Source: Lactobacillus sp. PV012 (GTDB lineage Bacteria; Bacillota; Bacilli; Lactobacillales; Lactobacillaceae). Taken from it: a stretch of 64,000 nucleotides of DNA. The stretch is taken from NCBI RefSeq assembly GCF_014522325.1, contig NZ_CP041983.1, positions 186,001 to 250,000 on the forward strand. The letters run 5' to 3'. Each line of letters opens with the position of its first letter. Position 1 is the first letter of the stretch. A model generated the notes under the pieces. It was not told the origin of the DNA. It searched no databases and was given only the letters and a program-made list of their open reading frames with translations. Of the stretch, positions 52,748 through 60,776 are shown one piece after another. The position numbers and the translations under genes were made by a program.

Positions 52748-53566
52748 ATGATTTATACTTTAACTTTGGATACTACTGAAAATGTAATGGGAAAGGGAAT
52801 TGATATTTCTTTAATTTTAAAAAAATTAGGAATTGATTCTCTTGCAACTGGTATTATTCAAGAAAAGAAAGCCAAAATTGAGAAAGAATTAGCAAATGCA
52901 GAAATAAGTAGTCATTTTATTGATGCAAGTACAGAAAGTCCTGTTACTGCTAAAAGTCAGCAAGCTTTGTTAGATTACTTAAAGGGAGAATTAAAAGCAG
53001 GAGATATAGTAGTAATCGCTGGTAAATTCGCACCAGGAATTGCGCCAACTTATCTCATTGATTTGGCAACTTTAGCCACCAAAAAATCAGCATATCTAGT
53101 AATTGATAGTCCTTATCAAGAAGTTCGAGATGTTTTACCACTGCATCCCCTTTTACTTAAGCCAAATGAAACTGAAATCAAGGCTTGGTTTGATCAAACA
53201 GATAAATTATTGACTACTAAACAATTGTTAGATTTAGCTCATGATTTAGTAGCTGATGGTGCCGATCATGTTTTGCTTTCCTTAGGAAAAGAGGGAGCAG
53301 CTATTGTAAATATGACGCATGCATTTATGGCTCATGCACCTGAGGTTGAAGAAGTAGATCCTGTGGGTGCTGGTGAAACACTTTTAGCTACTTTTTTAGC
53401 AGGGATGATGAAGAACTACAGTCCTGTCCGTAATTTAGCTGATAGTATTGCAGCGGCAACAGATACAGTGCAGGTAAAGAGATTAACCAATTTTGAAACT
53501 ACGCCAGCTTTACAACGTCAAATTATTTCTCGAAAAATAAGTTTTGAAGATGAACAAGGTAGATAA
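52748..53566 (+). CDS. Degenerate PfkB-family sugar kinase-like protein
   Basis: At 272 residues it is about 30 shorter than 1-phosphofructokinase/LacC enzymes it resembles (MIYTLTLDTTENVMGKGIDIS..., LLLKPNETEIKAWF, VLLSLGKEGAAIV, DPVGAGETLLATFLAG). The N-terminal stretch between the first strand and the GKG motif is cut by about 22 residues, and the sugar-phosphate-binding TRxNVK segment is missing. The catalytic GAGD reads GAGE (Glu210). ATG after AGGAGG, frame intact. It is probably a pseudo-kinase, or a kinase with changed substrate; no PTS partner is adjacent. Confidence 0.8.
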   Translation: MIYTLTLDTTENVMGKGIDISLILKKLGIDSLATGIIQEKKAKIEKELANAEISSHFIDASTESPVTAKSQQALLDYLKGELKAGDIVVIAGKFAPGIAPTYLIDLATLATKKSAYLVIDSPYQEVRDVLPLHPLLLKPNETEIKAWFDQTDKLLTTKQLLDLAHDLVADGADHVLLSLGKEGAAIVNMTHAFMAHAPEVEEVDPVGAGETLLATFLAGMMKNYSPVRNLADSIAAATDTVQVKRLTNFETTPALQRQIISRKISFEDEQGR

Positions 53567-53647
53567 AGAAGAGCAAATTTTGAAGATGAGAATTTTTTTG
53601 GTATGATTTTCACATAATAAAACTGTGGAAGGAGTCATGGGAAAATC

Positions 53648-55474
53648 ATGGGACAATTTTCAATTTTTGTAGTTTCTTTAGCTGCCTTAACGATTCCAAT
53701 AGTAATGGCTCGTTTAAAAGTTACTACAATTCCCACAGCTGTTGCTGAAATTATAGTAGGGATTGTCTTGGGACATTCCGCCTTAAATATTGTTGAAGAA
53801 ACAACAGCCGTCAATTTGTTATCAAACTTAGGGGTTACTCTTTTGATGTTTCTATCAGGGATGGAAATAAATTTTAACCTATTTAAGCGAGATGATACCC
53901 AAAGCAAAGCGCAAGTCAATCCTGCAAAAATAGCTATTTTATCTTATATTTTAGTAACTATTACCGCAGTAATTTTGGCAGTAATTTTGCATTTTACTGG
54001 TCTATTTAGCGATATAATGCTGGCAACCATCATTTTTATGACTGTTGCCTTAGGAGTAGTTATTGCTACCTTGAAAGAAAAAGAAATTTTATCACGACCT
54101 ATTGGACAGACTATTTTGTTAACAGCTGTCTTAGGGGAAGTAATTCCTTTATTGCTTTTAACAATTTATGCCTCAATTAATGGTGGCAATGCTGGTCAAT
54201 TATGGTTGATCATTTTACTTTTTGTAGTAGCGATAATTTTATTAAATCGCTTTAAAAAGCCATATGAGTGGTTTACCGAAATTTCTAAATCTACTACTCA
54301 GCTTGATGTACGCTTAGCCTTCTTTTTGATTTTTACCTTGGTTACAGTTGCTGAACGCGTAGGTGCTGAAAATATCTTAGGGGCGTTTTTAGCGGGGATG
54401 GTAATGAAACTATTACAACCTAGCGAAGCCACCATGGATAAATTAACCTCAATTGGGTATGGGTTCTTTATTCCAGTTTTCTTTATTATGACTGGAGTAA
54501 AACTCAATCTTAAATCATTATTTGCGCATCCCAATGCCTTAATGTTGATTCCAATTTTGGTATTATTCTTAATTTTAGCCAAGCTGCCAATTCTGTTGGT
54601 ATACGGAAGAAATTTTGTTAAAAGAAATGCAGTCGCTGGTACATTTTTAATTGTTACCACTATTACGATTGTATTGCCTACGTTAGAAGTAGCGCGTAAG
54701 TTAAAGGCGATTACTTCAGTGCAATCTGATGCTTTCATTTTAGCAGCGGTAATTGTTTGTATCTTTGGTCCGATTTCGTTTAATTCAATTTTTAAATTAA
54801 CCAAAGAAGATAAGATTAAAGAGCGAGTAACTATTTTTGGGGCCAATGTAGTGACAGTACCTGTAACGCAGGAACTATATGATAACTGGTACAATATCAC
54901 CATGATGACCAATATTAAGGACAATTACAATACCTACAAGAGTAGATTGCCGAAATTAAAGTTAGTTGCTAGTTTAGATGAGGAACAGTTAAAGGCAGCT
55001 GGAGCTTTTAATTGTGAGATTTTTGTAGCAGGGCTAGAAAATGATACCTTGAATCGACGGTTGGGTTTACTAGCTAAAAGTAACGGTGTTAAAAGGGTAA
55101 TTGTAATTCAAAAGAAGGTCATTGAGTCACCAGAAATAGAAGAATTGCGTAATGAAGGAGTGGAAATTTTCAATGCCTTTAATGCCGAAACTTCTGTTTT
55201 ACGTTCAATGATTGAATCCCCATCAATTGTGGCAATTTTACGCAATACTAAGAATGGACTTTATGAAATAACAGTCCGCAATCGTAAATACACGGGTCGC
55301 AAATTAATGGATTTACCATTTATTAATAAGATTACGGTAAGTTACATTTTACGTAAAAAGCAGTGGCTTACGCCTCATGGTAATACAATTATTGAACCGG
55401 GAGATCGATTGATTTTTACAGCTCCAATAGAAGAGGTAACAAAGATTAGGAAAGAACTAGGTAAAAAGAATTAA
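53648..55474 (+). CDS. CPA2 family cation:proton antiporter with TrkA-C domain
   Basis: A 608-residue membrane antiporter. Residues 1-385 form about twelve helices (IPIVMARLKVTTIPTAVAEIIVGIVLG, AENILGAFLAGMVM with the acidic ion-site region), typical of KefB/NapA-type CPA2 proteins. A cytosolic part follows, and residues about 525-605 form a TrkA-C (RCK-C) domain (LYEITVRNRKYTGRKLMDLP, TIIEPGDRLIFTAP), a site that can bind c-di-AMP in Firmicute relatives. ATG 53648 is 14 nt from GGAAGGAG; an out-of-frame ATG at 53637 lies closer and opens only 11 codons. Confidence 0.9.
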   Translation: MGQFSIFVVSLAALTIPIVMARLKVTTIPTAVAEIIVGIVLGHSALNIVEETTAVNLLSNLGVTLLMFLSGMEINFNLFKRDDTQSKAQVNPAKIAILSYILVTITAVILAVILHFTGLFSDIMLATIIFMTVALGVVIATLKEKEILSRPIGQTILLTAVLGEVIPLLLLTIYASINGGNAGQLWLIILLFVVAIILLNRFKKPYEWFTEISKSTTQLDVRLAFFLIFTLVTVAERVGAENILGAFLAGMVMKLLQPSEATMDKLTSIGYGFFIPVFFIMTGVKLNLKSLFAHPNALMLIPILVLFLILAKLPILLVYGRNFVKRNAVAGTFLIVTTITIVLPTLEVARKLKAITSVQSDAFILAAVIVCIFGPISFNSIFKLTKEDKIKERVTIFGANVVTVPVTQELYDNWYNITMMTNIKDNYNTYKSRLPKLKLVASLDEEQLKAAGAFNCEIFVAGLENDTLNRRLGLLAKSNGVKRVIVIQKKVIESPEIEELRNEGVEIFNAFNAETSVLRSMIESPSIVAILRNTKNGLYEITVRNRKYTGRKLMDLPFINKITVSYILRKKQWLTPHGNTIIEPGDRLIFTAPIEEVTKIRKELGKKN

Positions 55475-55482
55475 CGAGTAGC

Positions 55483-55604
55483 TGGACTAATAAAGATGTT
55501 CAAGATATAATTGTAATGTAAAAGATTATCTGGTCTTTTCTTGCCGAAAGGCAGTTATAGTATAGAAACACATAACTCGTAGAAGGTAAGGAGTTCCTTA
55601 CCTT
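55483..55604 (+). ncRNA. Candidate structured small RNA with own promoter
   Basis: Promoter-like TGGACT (55483-55488), 17 nt, TATAAT (55506-55511) starts transcription near 55518. The next 87 nt fold into four successive hairpins: 55520-55539 (AAAAGA/TCTTTT), 55542-55553 (TGCC-GAAA-GGCA, a GNRA tetraloop), 55553-55577 (AGTTAT/ATAACT) and 55583-55604 (perfect 10-bp stem AAGGTAAGGA/TCCTTACCTT followed by TTCC). No reading frame. It may also be only the 3' UTR of the antiporter gene. I match it to no known RNA family. Confidence 0.45.
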
Positions 55605-55613
55605 TTCCATAAG

Positions 55614-55657
55614 AAAGCACTCTTTTTCAATAAGTGAGAAAGAGTGCTTTTATTTTT
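55614..55657 (+). terminator. Terminator
   Basis: A 12-bp stem (55614-55625 with 55639-55650) followed by TATTTTT; it backs up the hairpin at 55583-55604. Confidence 0.85.
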
Positions 55658-55665
55658 AGGTAGTA

Positions 55666-55692
55666 AAAAAGATTCCGTTACGGAATCTTTTT
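55666..55692. terminator. Bidirectional terminator
   Basis: A 12-bp stem (55666-55677 with 55681-55692) and TTA loop directly next to the stop codon of the convergent lipoprotein gene; third hairpin in a row in this gap. Confidence 0.88.
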
Positions 55693-56499
55693 CTATTTAT
55701 TTTTGCTTACTTCAACAGCATTTTTAGAAATCTTTTGTGGGACAACTAAATTCTTATATTGACCAAAGTCATCGTAGTTTAAGTTCCAAGTGAAGTTAGC
55801 GTTATTCAAGGCAGTAAACTTAGCAGAGAAATTCATTGAAACAAGTTTTTTATCTGATTTGTTGTAAACGTATTGAATCTTTAAATTGTTAAGTTGAGCT
55901 ACATTGATTGCACGAACAATGTTCATGTTTTGGCCACCAGGACTGTTCATACTATCAACTACTAAGATATTCATTGCCTTCCAGATTTCACTACTAGTGC
56001 CAGAGTAAGTTACAGTGTAAGAAGAATTATTCTCTTTAACTTTAGCTTGCTCTTTCATTAAATCATTAAGCTCACTAAAAGTATCAGGGTCAAAGCGACG
56101 AGTTACTTGACTACTATCAAAGTTATTAGCATCAGAACTAGTTACAATCCATTTTCCATGGTTACCTTGTAGTAGCATGTAAAGCTTTTTGTCAGTTAAC
56201 CAAAGTTGCTCAGTCTGCGTTTTTGACTTGTTAGTAATTTTGTAGCTTGCGTAAGTAATTTGATCAAAATTATAATTACCAGTAAGACTAATTGCTTGCT
56301 GTAGCTTTTTAGACTCAAGGTTTTGTTCAAAATGACCATTTTGAATGCTTTTACTAAAGCTGCTTTTATCACCAATTAGACTTTTAGCGGAAGGTAAGGT
56401 AGAAGTAGAAGAACTGTTTTCCTTTTTTCCACAAGCGCTTAGTACTAATAAGCATGAAAGAACAGCAAATAATAAGAAAAATTTGTTTTTGTGTTTCAT
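55693..56499 (-). CDS. Lipoprotein of unknown function
   Basis: A 268-residue exported lipoprotein with a classical lipobox LSAC (Cys23) after KFFLLFAVLSCLLVL. The mature part has an antiparallel beta-rich pattern (NYNFDQITYASYKITNKSKTQ, TEQLWLTDKKLYMLLQG, NNLKIQYVYNKSDKKLVSMNF) like DUF6612/LolA-type proteins that carry or sense hydrophobic ligands. Monocistronic, divergent from gpmA. Precise role unknown. Confidence 0.8.
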   Translation of the reverse strand: MKHKNKFFLLFAVLSCLLVLSACGKKENSSSTSTLPSAKSLIGDKSSFSKSIQNGHFEQNLESKKLQQAISLTGNYNFDQITYASYKITNKSKTQTEQLWLTDKKLYMLLQGNHGKWIVTSSDANNFDSSQVTRRFDPDTFSELNDLMKEQAKVKENNSSYTVTYSGTSSEIWKAMNILVVDSMNSPGGQNMNIVRAINVAQLNNLKIQYVYNKSDKKLVSMNFSAKFTALNNANFTWNLNYDDFGQYKNLVVPQKISKNAVEVSKNK

Positions 56500-56642
56500 A
56501 AATACAACTCCATTAAAAAATATTACATCTATAATTTTACACTTTTTTGAGAAAAAAAGTTTTTTCTAGGAATATCTATGATTTTTTTTAAGAAAGCGTG
56601 TAAAATAGTTAGTGAAAAAAGTTTTTAAAGGAGAATTCATTT

Positions 56643-57335
56643 ATGTCCAAATTAGTATTAATTCGTCACGGACAAAGTCAATGGAACCTTTCAAACCAAT
56701 TTACTGGTTGGGTTGATGTTGATCTTTCCGAAAAGGGTGTAGAAGAAGCTAAGAACGCTGGTAGATTACTTAAGGAACACGGCCTTGAATTTGACCAAGC
56801 TTACACTTCAACTTTAACTCGTGCAATTAAGACTTTGCACTACGCACTTGAAGAAAGTGACCAACTTTGGATTCCAGAAGTTAAGAGCTGGAGATTAAAC
56901 GAACGTCACTACGGTGCACTTCAAGGTTTAAACAAAGAAAAGACTGCTGAAAAATACGGTGATGACCAAGTTCACATTTGGCGTCGTTCTTACGATGTTT
57001 TACCACCAGCTATTGATGATGATTCAGAATACAGTCAAGCACATGATCGTCGTTACGCTCACCTTGACCCACATGTAGTACCGAAGGCAGAAAACCTTAA
57101 GGTTACTTTGGAAAGAGTTATTCCATTCTGGGAAGATGAAATTGCTCCTAAGTTACTTGATAACAAGAATGTTATTATTGCAGCTCACGGTAACTCATTA
57201 CGTGCTTTAACTAAGTACATCGAAAACATTTCTGATGAAGATATCATGGATGTTGAAATGAAAACTGGTGAACCAGTTGTTTACACATTTGACGAAAACT
57301 TAGATGTTGTTAACAAGGAAAAGCTTGACAAGTAA
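56643..57335 (+). CDS. gpmA: 2,3-bisphosphoglycerate-dependent phosphoglycerate mutase
   Basis: Glycolytic enzyme interconverting 3- and 2-phosphoglycerate. The 230 residues have [12 protein letters not shown] (catalytic His9), [13 protein letters not shown], the acid Glu in [14 protein letters not shown] (about 87) and the second His in [12 protein letters not shown] (about 182). Codon use is very biased, as for an abundant glycolytic protein. AAAGGAG precedes the ATG, with an extended -10 like TGTAAAAT at 56599-56606. Single-gene unit. Confidence 0.97.
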   Translation: MSKLVLIRHGQSQWNLSNQFTGWVDVDLSEKGVEEAKNAGRLLKEHGLEFDQAYTSTLTRAIKTLHYALEESDQLWIPEVKSWRLNERHYGALQGLNKEKTAEKYGDDQVHIWRRSYDVLPPAIDDDSEYSQAHDRRYAHLDPHVVPKAENLKVTLERVIPFWEDEIAPKLLDNKNVIIAAHGNSLRALTKYIENISDEDIMDVEMKTGEPVVYTFDENLDVVNKEKLDK

Positions 57336-57343
57336 TCTAAGAT

Positions 57344-57375
57344 AAAAGGTTAAACCGCTTGAGGTTTAGCCTTTT
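57344..57375 (+). terminator. Terminator of gpmA
   Basis: A 13-bp stem (57344-57356 with 57363-57375, one wobble) and 6-nt loop followed by TT. Confidence 0.85.
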
Positions 57376-57441
57376 TTAGTGCTTAAAAGTCGAATTTTAG
57401 CTTGTATCGGCATATAATTAAAACTAAAAGGGGGTTTTAAA

Positions 57442-57699
57442 ATGCATATCAATTTAATTTTAAAGAAGTATGATGATTCAGAGAAAGAAATAGTTTTCAG
57501 TATTCCAACTGATTTTTCATTTCATACTTATCCCCATTATTTAATTCATCAAATGAAAGATGGTCGCATTCTTTTAATCCCATATATTGAAAATCCCTAT
57601 ACTTCGGAAATGAAGTTTGAAGGAATGGAAGATAGAGAGCAAGATGATTGGGAAAATCTTGGTTTAGAAGAGTTTGGTAAGGAAGAGTACGATGATTAG
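57442..57699 (+). CDS. Putative antitoxin of a mazEF/pemIK-like pair
   Basis: An 85-residue acidic protein (MHINLILKKYDDSEKEIVF..., C-terminal third almost all Glu/Asp). It lacks a clear AbrB-type MazE DNA-binding motif, so it is named an antitoxin from its position: it lies just upstream of a MazF-type toxin gene and overlaps it by 8 nt (ATGATTAG). AAAAGGGGG precedes the ATG. An acidic, partly disordered tail that plugs MazF is the usual mechanism. Confidence 0.7.
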   Translation: MHINLILKKYDDSEKEIVFSIPTDFSFHTYPHYLIHQMKDGRILLIPYIENPYTSEMKFEGMEDREQDDWENLGLEEFGKEEYDD

Positions 57700-58027
57700 A
57701 TTTAAGCAAGGAGATATTGTTTGGGTGGATTTTTCTCCATCAGTTGGACAGGAGATGCGAGGAAAGCATCCCGCAGTAGTTATCTCTTCAAATTCATATA
57801 ATGAAAAGACACATTATTTAATGGTTTGTCCCATTACATCACATGGGAATGATTTTCCGACTTATGTAGATTTAGAAGGATATGCCGTTCATGGACGAGT
57901 AAATGCAGCACAGATTCAAACTTTTTCTCGTGAACGTTTGCTTGATGAAAAACCAGCTGGCCATTTGCGGCCAGAAGATTTATTTCGCGTCCAACACATG
58001 CTTGAGTTTGCTTTGCAACTTGATTAA
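57692..58027 (+). CDS. MazF/PemK-type mRNA interferase toxin
   Basis: A 111-residue toxin of the MazF/PemK family. The hallmark N-terminus FKQGDIVWVDFSPSVGQEMRG is followed by HPAVVISSNSYNEKT, MVCPITSH (the catalytic Thr strand) and RERLLDEKPAGHL. ATG 57692 lies inside the upstream gene's stop region, 7 nt after GGAAG; an in-frame TTG at 57674 would add six residues. Such proteins cut mRNA at short specific sites when the antitoxin is lost; the target site cannot be read from sequence. Confidence 0.9.
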   Translation: MIRFKQGDIVWVDFSPSVGQEMRGKHPAVVISSNSYNEKTHYLMVCPITSHGNDFPTYVDLEGYAVHGRVNAAQIQTFSRERLLDEKPAGHLRPEDLFRVQHMLEFALQLD

Positions 58028-58043
58028 TAATTTTGAATATGAA

Positions 58044-58079
58044 AAAAGCCGATAGAAATCAATTAATCTCTATCGGCTT
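58044..58079. terminator. Bidirectional terminator between mazF and rpsN
   Basis: Perfect 12-bp stem (AAAGCCGATAGA with TCTATCGGCTTT), 12-nt loop; A-rich and T-rich flanks. Confidence 0.85.
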
Positions 58080-58087
58080 TGCTTTTA

Positions 58088-58345
58088 TTACCAACTTGCT
58101 TTTTTAACGCCAGGAAGTTGTCCCTTGTGAGCTAATTCTTTGAAACGTAAACGAGACATTCCAAATTTACGCATGTAGCCGTGTGGACGTCCATCTTGTA
58201 AGTCACGATTGTGGTAACGAACTGGACGAGCATTGCGAGGTAATTTAGCTAATGCTTCAACATTTCCAGCAGCTTTTAATTCATAGTATTTTTTAATTAA
58301 TTCACGTTGCTTTGCAGCTTTAACAATTTTTGATTTTTTTGCCAT
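58088..58345 (-). CDS. rpsN: 30S ribosomal protein S14, zinc-independent paralogue
   Basis: An 85-residue S14 ([20 protein letters not shown]..., [35 protein letters not shown]). It contains no Cys, so it is the zinc-free form that in B. subtilis replaces the zinc-binding S14 during zinc limitation under Zur. AAGGA precedes the ATG. It has its own consensus promoter inside the 3' end of the upstream transporter gene. I saw no clear Zur box. Confidence 0.95.
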   Translation of the reverse strand: MAKKSKIVKAAKQRELIKKYYELKAAGNVEALAKLPRNARPVRYHNRDLQDGRPHGYMRKFGMSRLRFKELAHKGQLPGVKKASW

Positions 58346-58357
58346 ATATCTGTCCTT

Positions 58358-59866
58358 TCATATTAAATTTGATATAGCTCTTATTTTTAGTAAGTCTATT
58401 ATAGTGCCTTTTGATTTTTTTGTCAAAAATGAGCAGTGTTTCCACTGCTCATTTCCCAGGAAATTATTTTCTTTTTTGATAAACAAGCTTAATAATAAGC
58501 CAAGAATTACTAAAACAATAGTAAAGTAAAAACCGTAGTGAGCCCCATTAGTAAAGGCAACTGCCTTGTTAGTTGTATTAGCTGCTTGTTGTCCAGTAGC
58601 TAATAAGATAGTAGCAATAGCGGTAGCAATTGCTCCAACAATTTGTTGTAAAGTGTTCATAATAGTACTACCATCAGCAGATTCAGGTCCTTGAACAGCA
58701 TTAAGCGCATATGTTTGAGCTGGAGACATTGCAAGCGGAGCGCCGATCATTAAAATAACTTGGGCTACGATGATGTACCAAATTGAAGAAGTTGTAGTTG
58801 TGAAAGCCAACATTAAAGCTCCCACTAAGGCAAGAATAAAGCCAATAAGAGCTGGGAATTTAGCACCAATTTGGTCGTAAATGCGACCGGCAATGGCAGA
58901 AGTTAAAGCATTGATTAAGCCACCTGGTAACATAATAATTCCTGTTAAGGCTACTGGAAGCAAACGTCCACTTTGAATGTATTGGGGTAAAAGATACATA
59001 GCAGAAAGAATGATTGCAAAATCTACCATAACAATTAAGGCTCCAACCCTAAATTGCGAAATTGAAAAAATCTTCAAATTGAGAATTGGATTTTCAAGGT
59101 GAAGTTGGCGATGAGTGTAAAATGCTAGCACAATAATTGCTCCAATAATTAATACCCACACAAGAGGTGAAGTAAGCCCCATATCGCCTGCTAAGCTTAC
59201 CCCACTAACTAAGGCAGCAAATCCAACAACTGATTCTAAAATAGAAACGAAATCAATTCTAGGTTTAGTAACTTCATTGAGGTTAACTAAGCTAGTAAAG
59301 GCAAAGATTAATGCTACTACTAAGAAGGGAACAAACATCCAGAAAATCCAATTCCAGCTTAATTTACCTAAAATTAACCCAGTAACCGTTGGACCAATAG
59401 CTGGTGCAAGCATGATAACCATGGCACAGGCTCCCATTGCCGCTCCCAGTTTTTCAGGTGGGAAAATTAACATTGCAGCGGTAAACATTAATGGTAAAAC
59501 GATTCCAGTTCCGATACCTTGAATCATTCTTCCAGTTAATACGATTCCAAAGTTTGGTGCAATTGCAGAAATAATCGACCCAATTAAGAAAGCAAAAAGC
59601 CCAAAAATAACTAATTTTCTTGTTGAAAACCACTTGGTAAGTAAGCTAGATAGTGGAAGGACGATTCCGATTACTAGCATATAACCAGTAACTAACCATT
59701 GAATAGTTCCTGTTGGGACTTTAAAAGCTTGCATTAATTGGGGAAGGGCAATGTTAAGAGACGTTTCAGATAACATTCCTACAAATGCTCCTAACATAAG
59801 GGGTAACATCGCAAGCCAAGGATTTTTAGTTTTTACAATGGCCTGATGAGATTTTTCATTATTCAA
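58358..59866 (-). CDS. MFS multidrug transporter, DHA2 (EmrB/QacA) family
   Basis: A 502-residue exporter with about fourteen helices. Visible are MLGAFVGMLSETSLNIALPQL (motif D1), WLVTGYMLVIGIVLPL (about 59-74), the motif C-like GPTVTGLILGKLSWNWIF (about 158-175), and MSPAQTYALNAVQG. It ends in a cytosolic tail after LSLFIKKENN. The last 30 or so residues (from FLGNEQW) are encoded by a terminator hairpin and the rpsN promoter, so the reading frame has probably lost its original stop. Start ATG after AGGAGG. Confidence 0.9.
   Translation of the reverse strand: MNNEKSHQAIVKTKNPWLAMLPLMLGAFVGMLSETSLNIALPQLMQAFKVPTGTIQWLVTGYMLVIGIVLPLSSLLTKWFSTRKLVIFGLFAFLIGSIISAIAPNFGIVLTGRMIQGIGTGIVLPLMFTAAMLIFPPEKLGAAMGACAMVIMLAPAIGPTVTGLILGKLSWNWIFWMFVPFLVVALIFAFTSLVNLNEVTKPRIDFVSILESVVGFAALVSGVSLAGDMGLTSPLVWVLIIGAIIVLAFYTHRQLHLENPILNLKIFSISQFRVGALIVMVDFAIILSAMYLLPQYIQSGRLLPVALTGIIMLPGGLINALTSAIAGRIYDQIGAKFPALIGFILALVGALMLAFTTTTSSIWYIIVAQVILMIGAPLAMSPAQTYALNAVQGPESADGSTIMNTLQQIVGAIATAIATILLATGQQAANTTNKAVAFTNGAHYGFYFTIVLVILGLLLSLFIKKENNFLGNEQWKHCSFLTKKSKGTIIDLLKIRAISNLI
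58398..58426 (-). promoter_or_regulatory. rpsN promoter, perfect consensus
   Basis: Minus strand TTGACA (58426-58421), exactly 17 nt, TATAAT (58403-58398), within the 3' end of the transporter reading frame. Confidence 0.85.
58427..58454 (-). terminator. Terminator inside the transporter reading frame
   Basis: Minus strand AAATGAGCAGTG-GAAA-CACTGCTCATTT followed by TT; 12-bp stem with tetraloop. Its T-tract merges with the -35 box of rpsN. Confidence 0.8.
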
Positions 59867-59997
59867 AAAAATTCCTCCTAATAAATACCTAAATTTTTGC
59901 GTCGCTGATTATCATATCGTATTTTAAAAATTTTCGTAAGTATTTTTTTAGCAGTCTGATATTATAGAAAAGGAATTAATATTTTGAAGGTGAAAAA

Positions 59998-60693
59998 ATG
60001 AAATTTTTAAACACAGTCAGCAAGCAAAAGATTGTTGCCAGTTTGCTAGGGATAGTCACTGCAGCTTTAATTTATTTCCCTTATTATGCTTTAACTGATA
60101 ATCATACAAAATTAAACTGTAGTGTCTTTTTAATTTTGGGGATAGTTTTACTTTGGGTGCCTACAGAAAGTTTGGCAGCTTTGTTTGCAGTAGATCTCTT
60201 TTTTGAAATTGGTCTAGTACTCTTACTAGTATTTATCTCAACAATTACTTCTTTACATGCCTGGCCAATCTATTTATTAATAATTTTAATTTTAGCTGTT
60301 TGGATTGGAATGGTTTTGTTAAAAAATCAGTCCTTGACGTCAAAAAATAGACAGGTAGTAGCAATTAGGCTCATTAGTATGTTAATATTTGCTATTTTGG
60401 CATATTTAAGCGGATTTTACGCTCTCCTAATGGCGAGCCCAGTTGGTCTAATGGTGTCGGGGATTACAATTTATATTGGTATAGGATTATTTATATATTA
60501 TTTAATTTTAGCAGCAAGTATTTGGCAAAACTGGTTTAAAGGAAGTATTTCCTGGGTAATGATAATTATTGCAATTGTCTTCCATATGTTTTTTGCTTAT
60601 AATCTTTCTCCAGAAACGATGCTAATTCCGGGGATTTGCGAGGTAATTATTGTCTTACTTTTACTAAGAATGAACATGCTTTTGGAAAAATAA
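59998..60693 (+). CDS. Integral membrane protein of unknown function
   Basis: A 231-residue protein with six or seven hydrophobic helices, short loops, and little charge beyond the ends (MKFLNTVSKQK..., LLLRMNMLLEK). No transporter or enzyme motif is visible. GAAGGTG precedes the ATG. It is divergent from the drug transporter and followed by a cre-bearing promoter, so it is probably its own unit. Family not recognised. Confidence 0.7.
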   Translation: MKFLNTVSKQKIVASLLGIVTAALIYFPYYALTDNHTKLNCSVFLILGIVLLWVPTESLAALFAVDLFFEIGLVLLLVFISTITSLHAWPIYLLIILILAVWIGMVLLKNQSLTSKNRQVVAIRLISMLIFAILAYLSGFYALLMASPVGLMVSGITIYIGIGLFIYYLILAASIWQNWFKGSISWVMIIIAIVFHMFFAYNLSPETMLIPGICEVIIVLLLLRMNMLLEK

Positions 60694-60704
60694 TAAAAAA
60701 GTAC

Positions 60705-60734
60705 TTGCAATCGCTTACTTGAAGTTAGTATAAT
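60705..60734 (+). promoter_or_regulatory. Promoter with cre (CcpA) site over the -35
   Basis: TTGCAATCGCTTACT (60705-60719) fits the cre consensus WTGNAANCGNWNNCW at every fixed position. It contains the -35 (TTGCAA), followed by 18 nt and TATAAT (60729-60734). CcpA binding would repress the downstream sugar transporter gene. Confidence 0.65.
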
Positions 60735-60776
60735 TAATTATTATTTGACTATGTAATTTTAGGAAGGTAACGATTA

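Noticed and set aside
53637-53672. Short frame (11 codons) overlapping the start of the CPA2 antiporter gene
   Set aside because: Its ATG is only 3-4 nt from GGAAGGAG, poor spacing for initiation; more likely an accident than a regulatory leader peptide.
53635-54924. Minus-strand open frames within the CPA2 antiporter gene (94 and 208 codons)
   Set aside because: They mirror a strongly supported membrane-protein frame, lack ribosome sites and show no recognisable domain.
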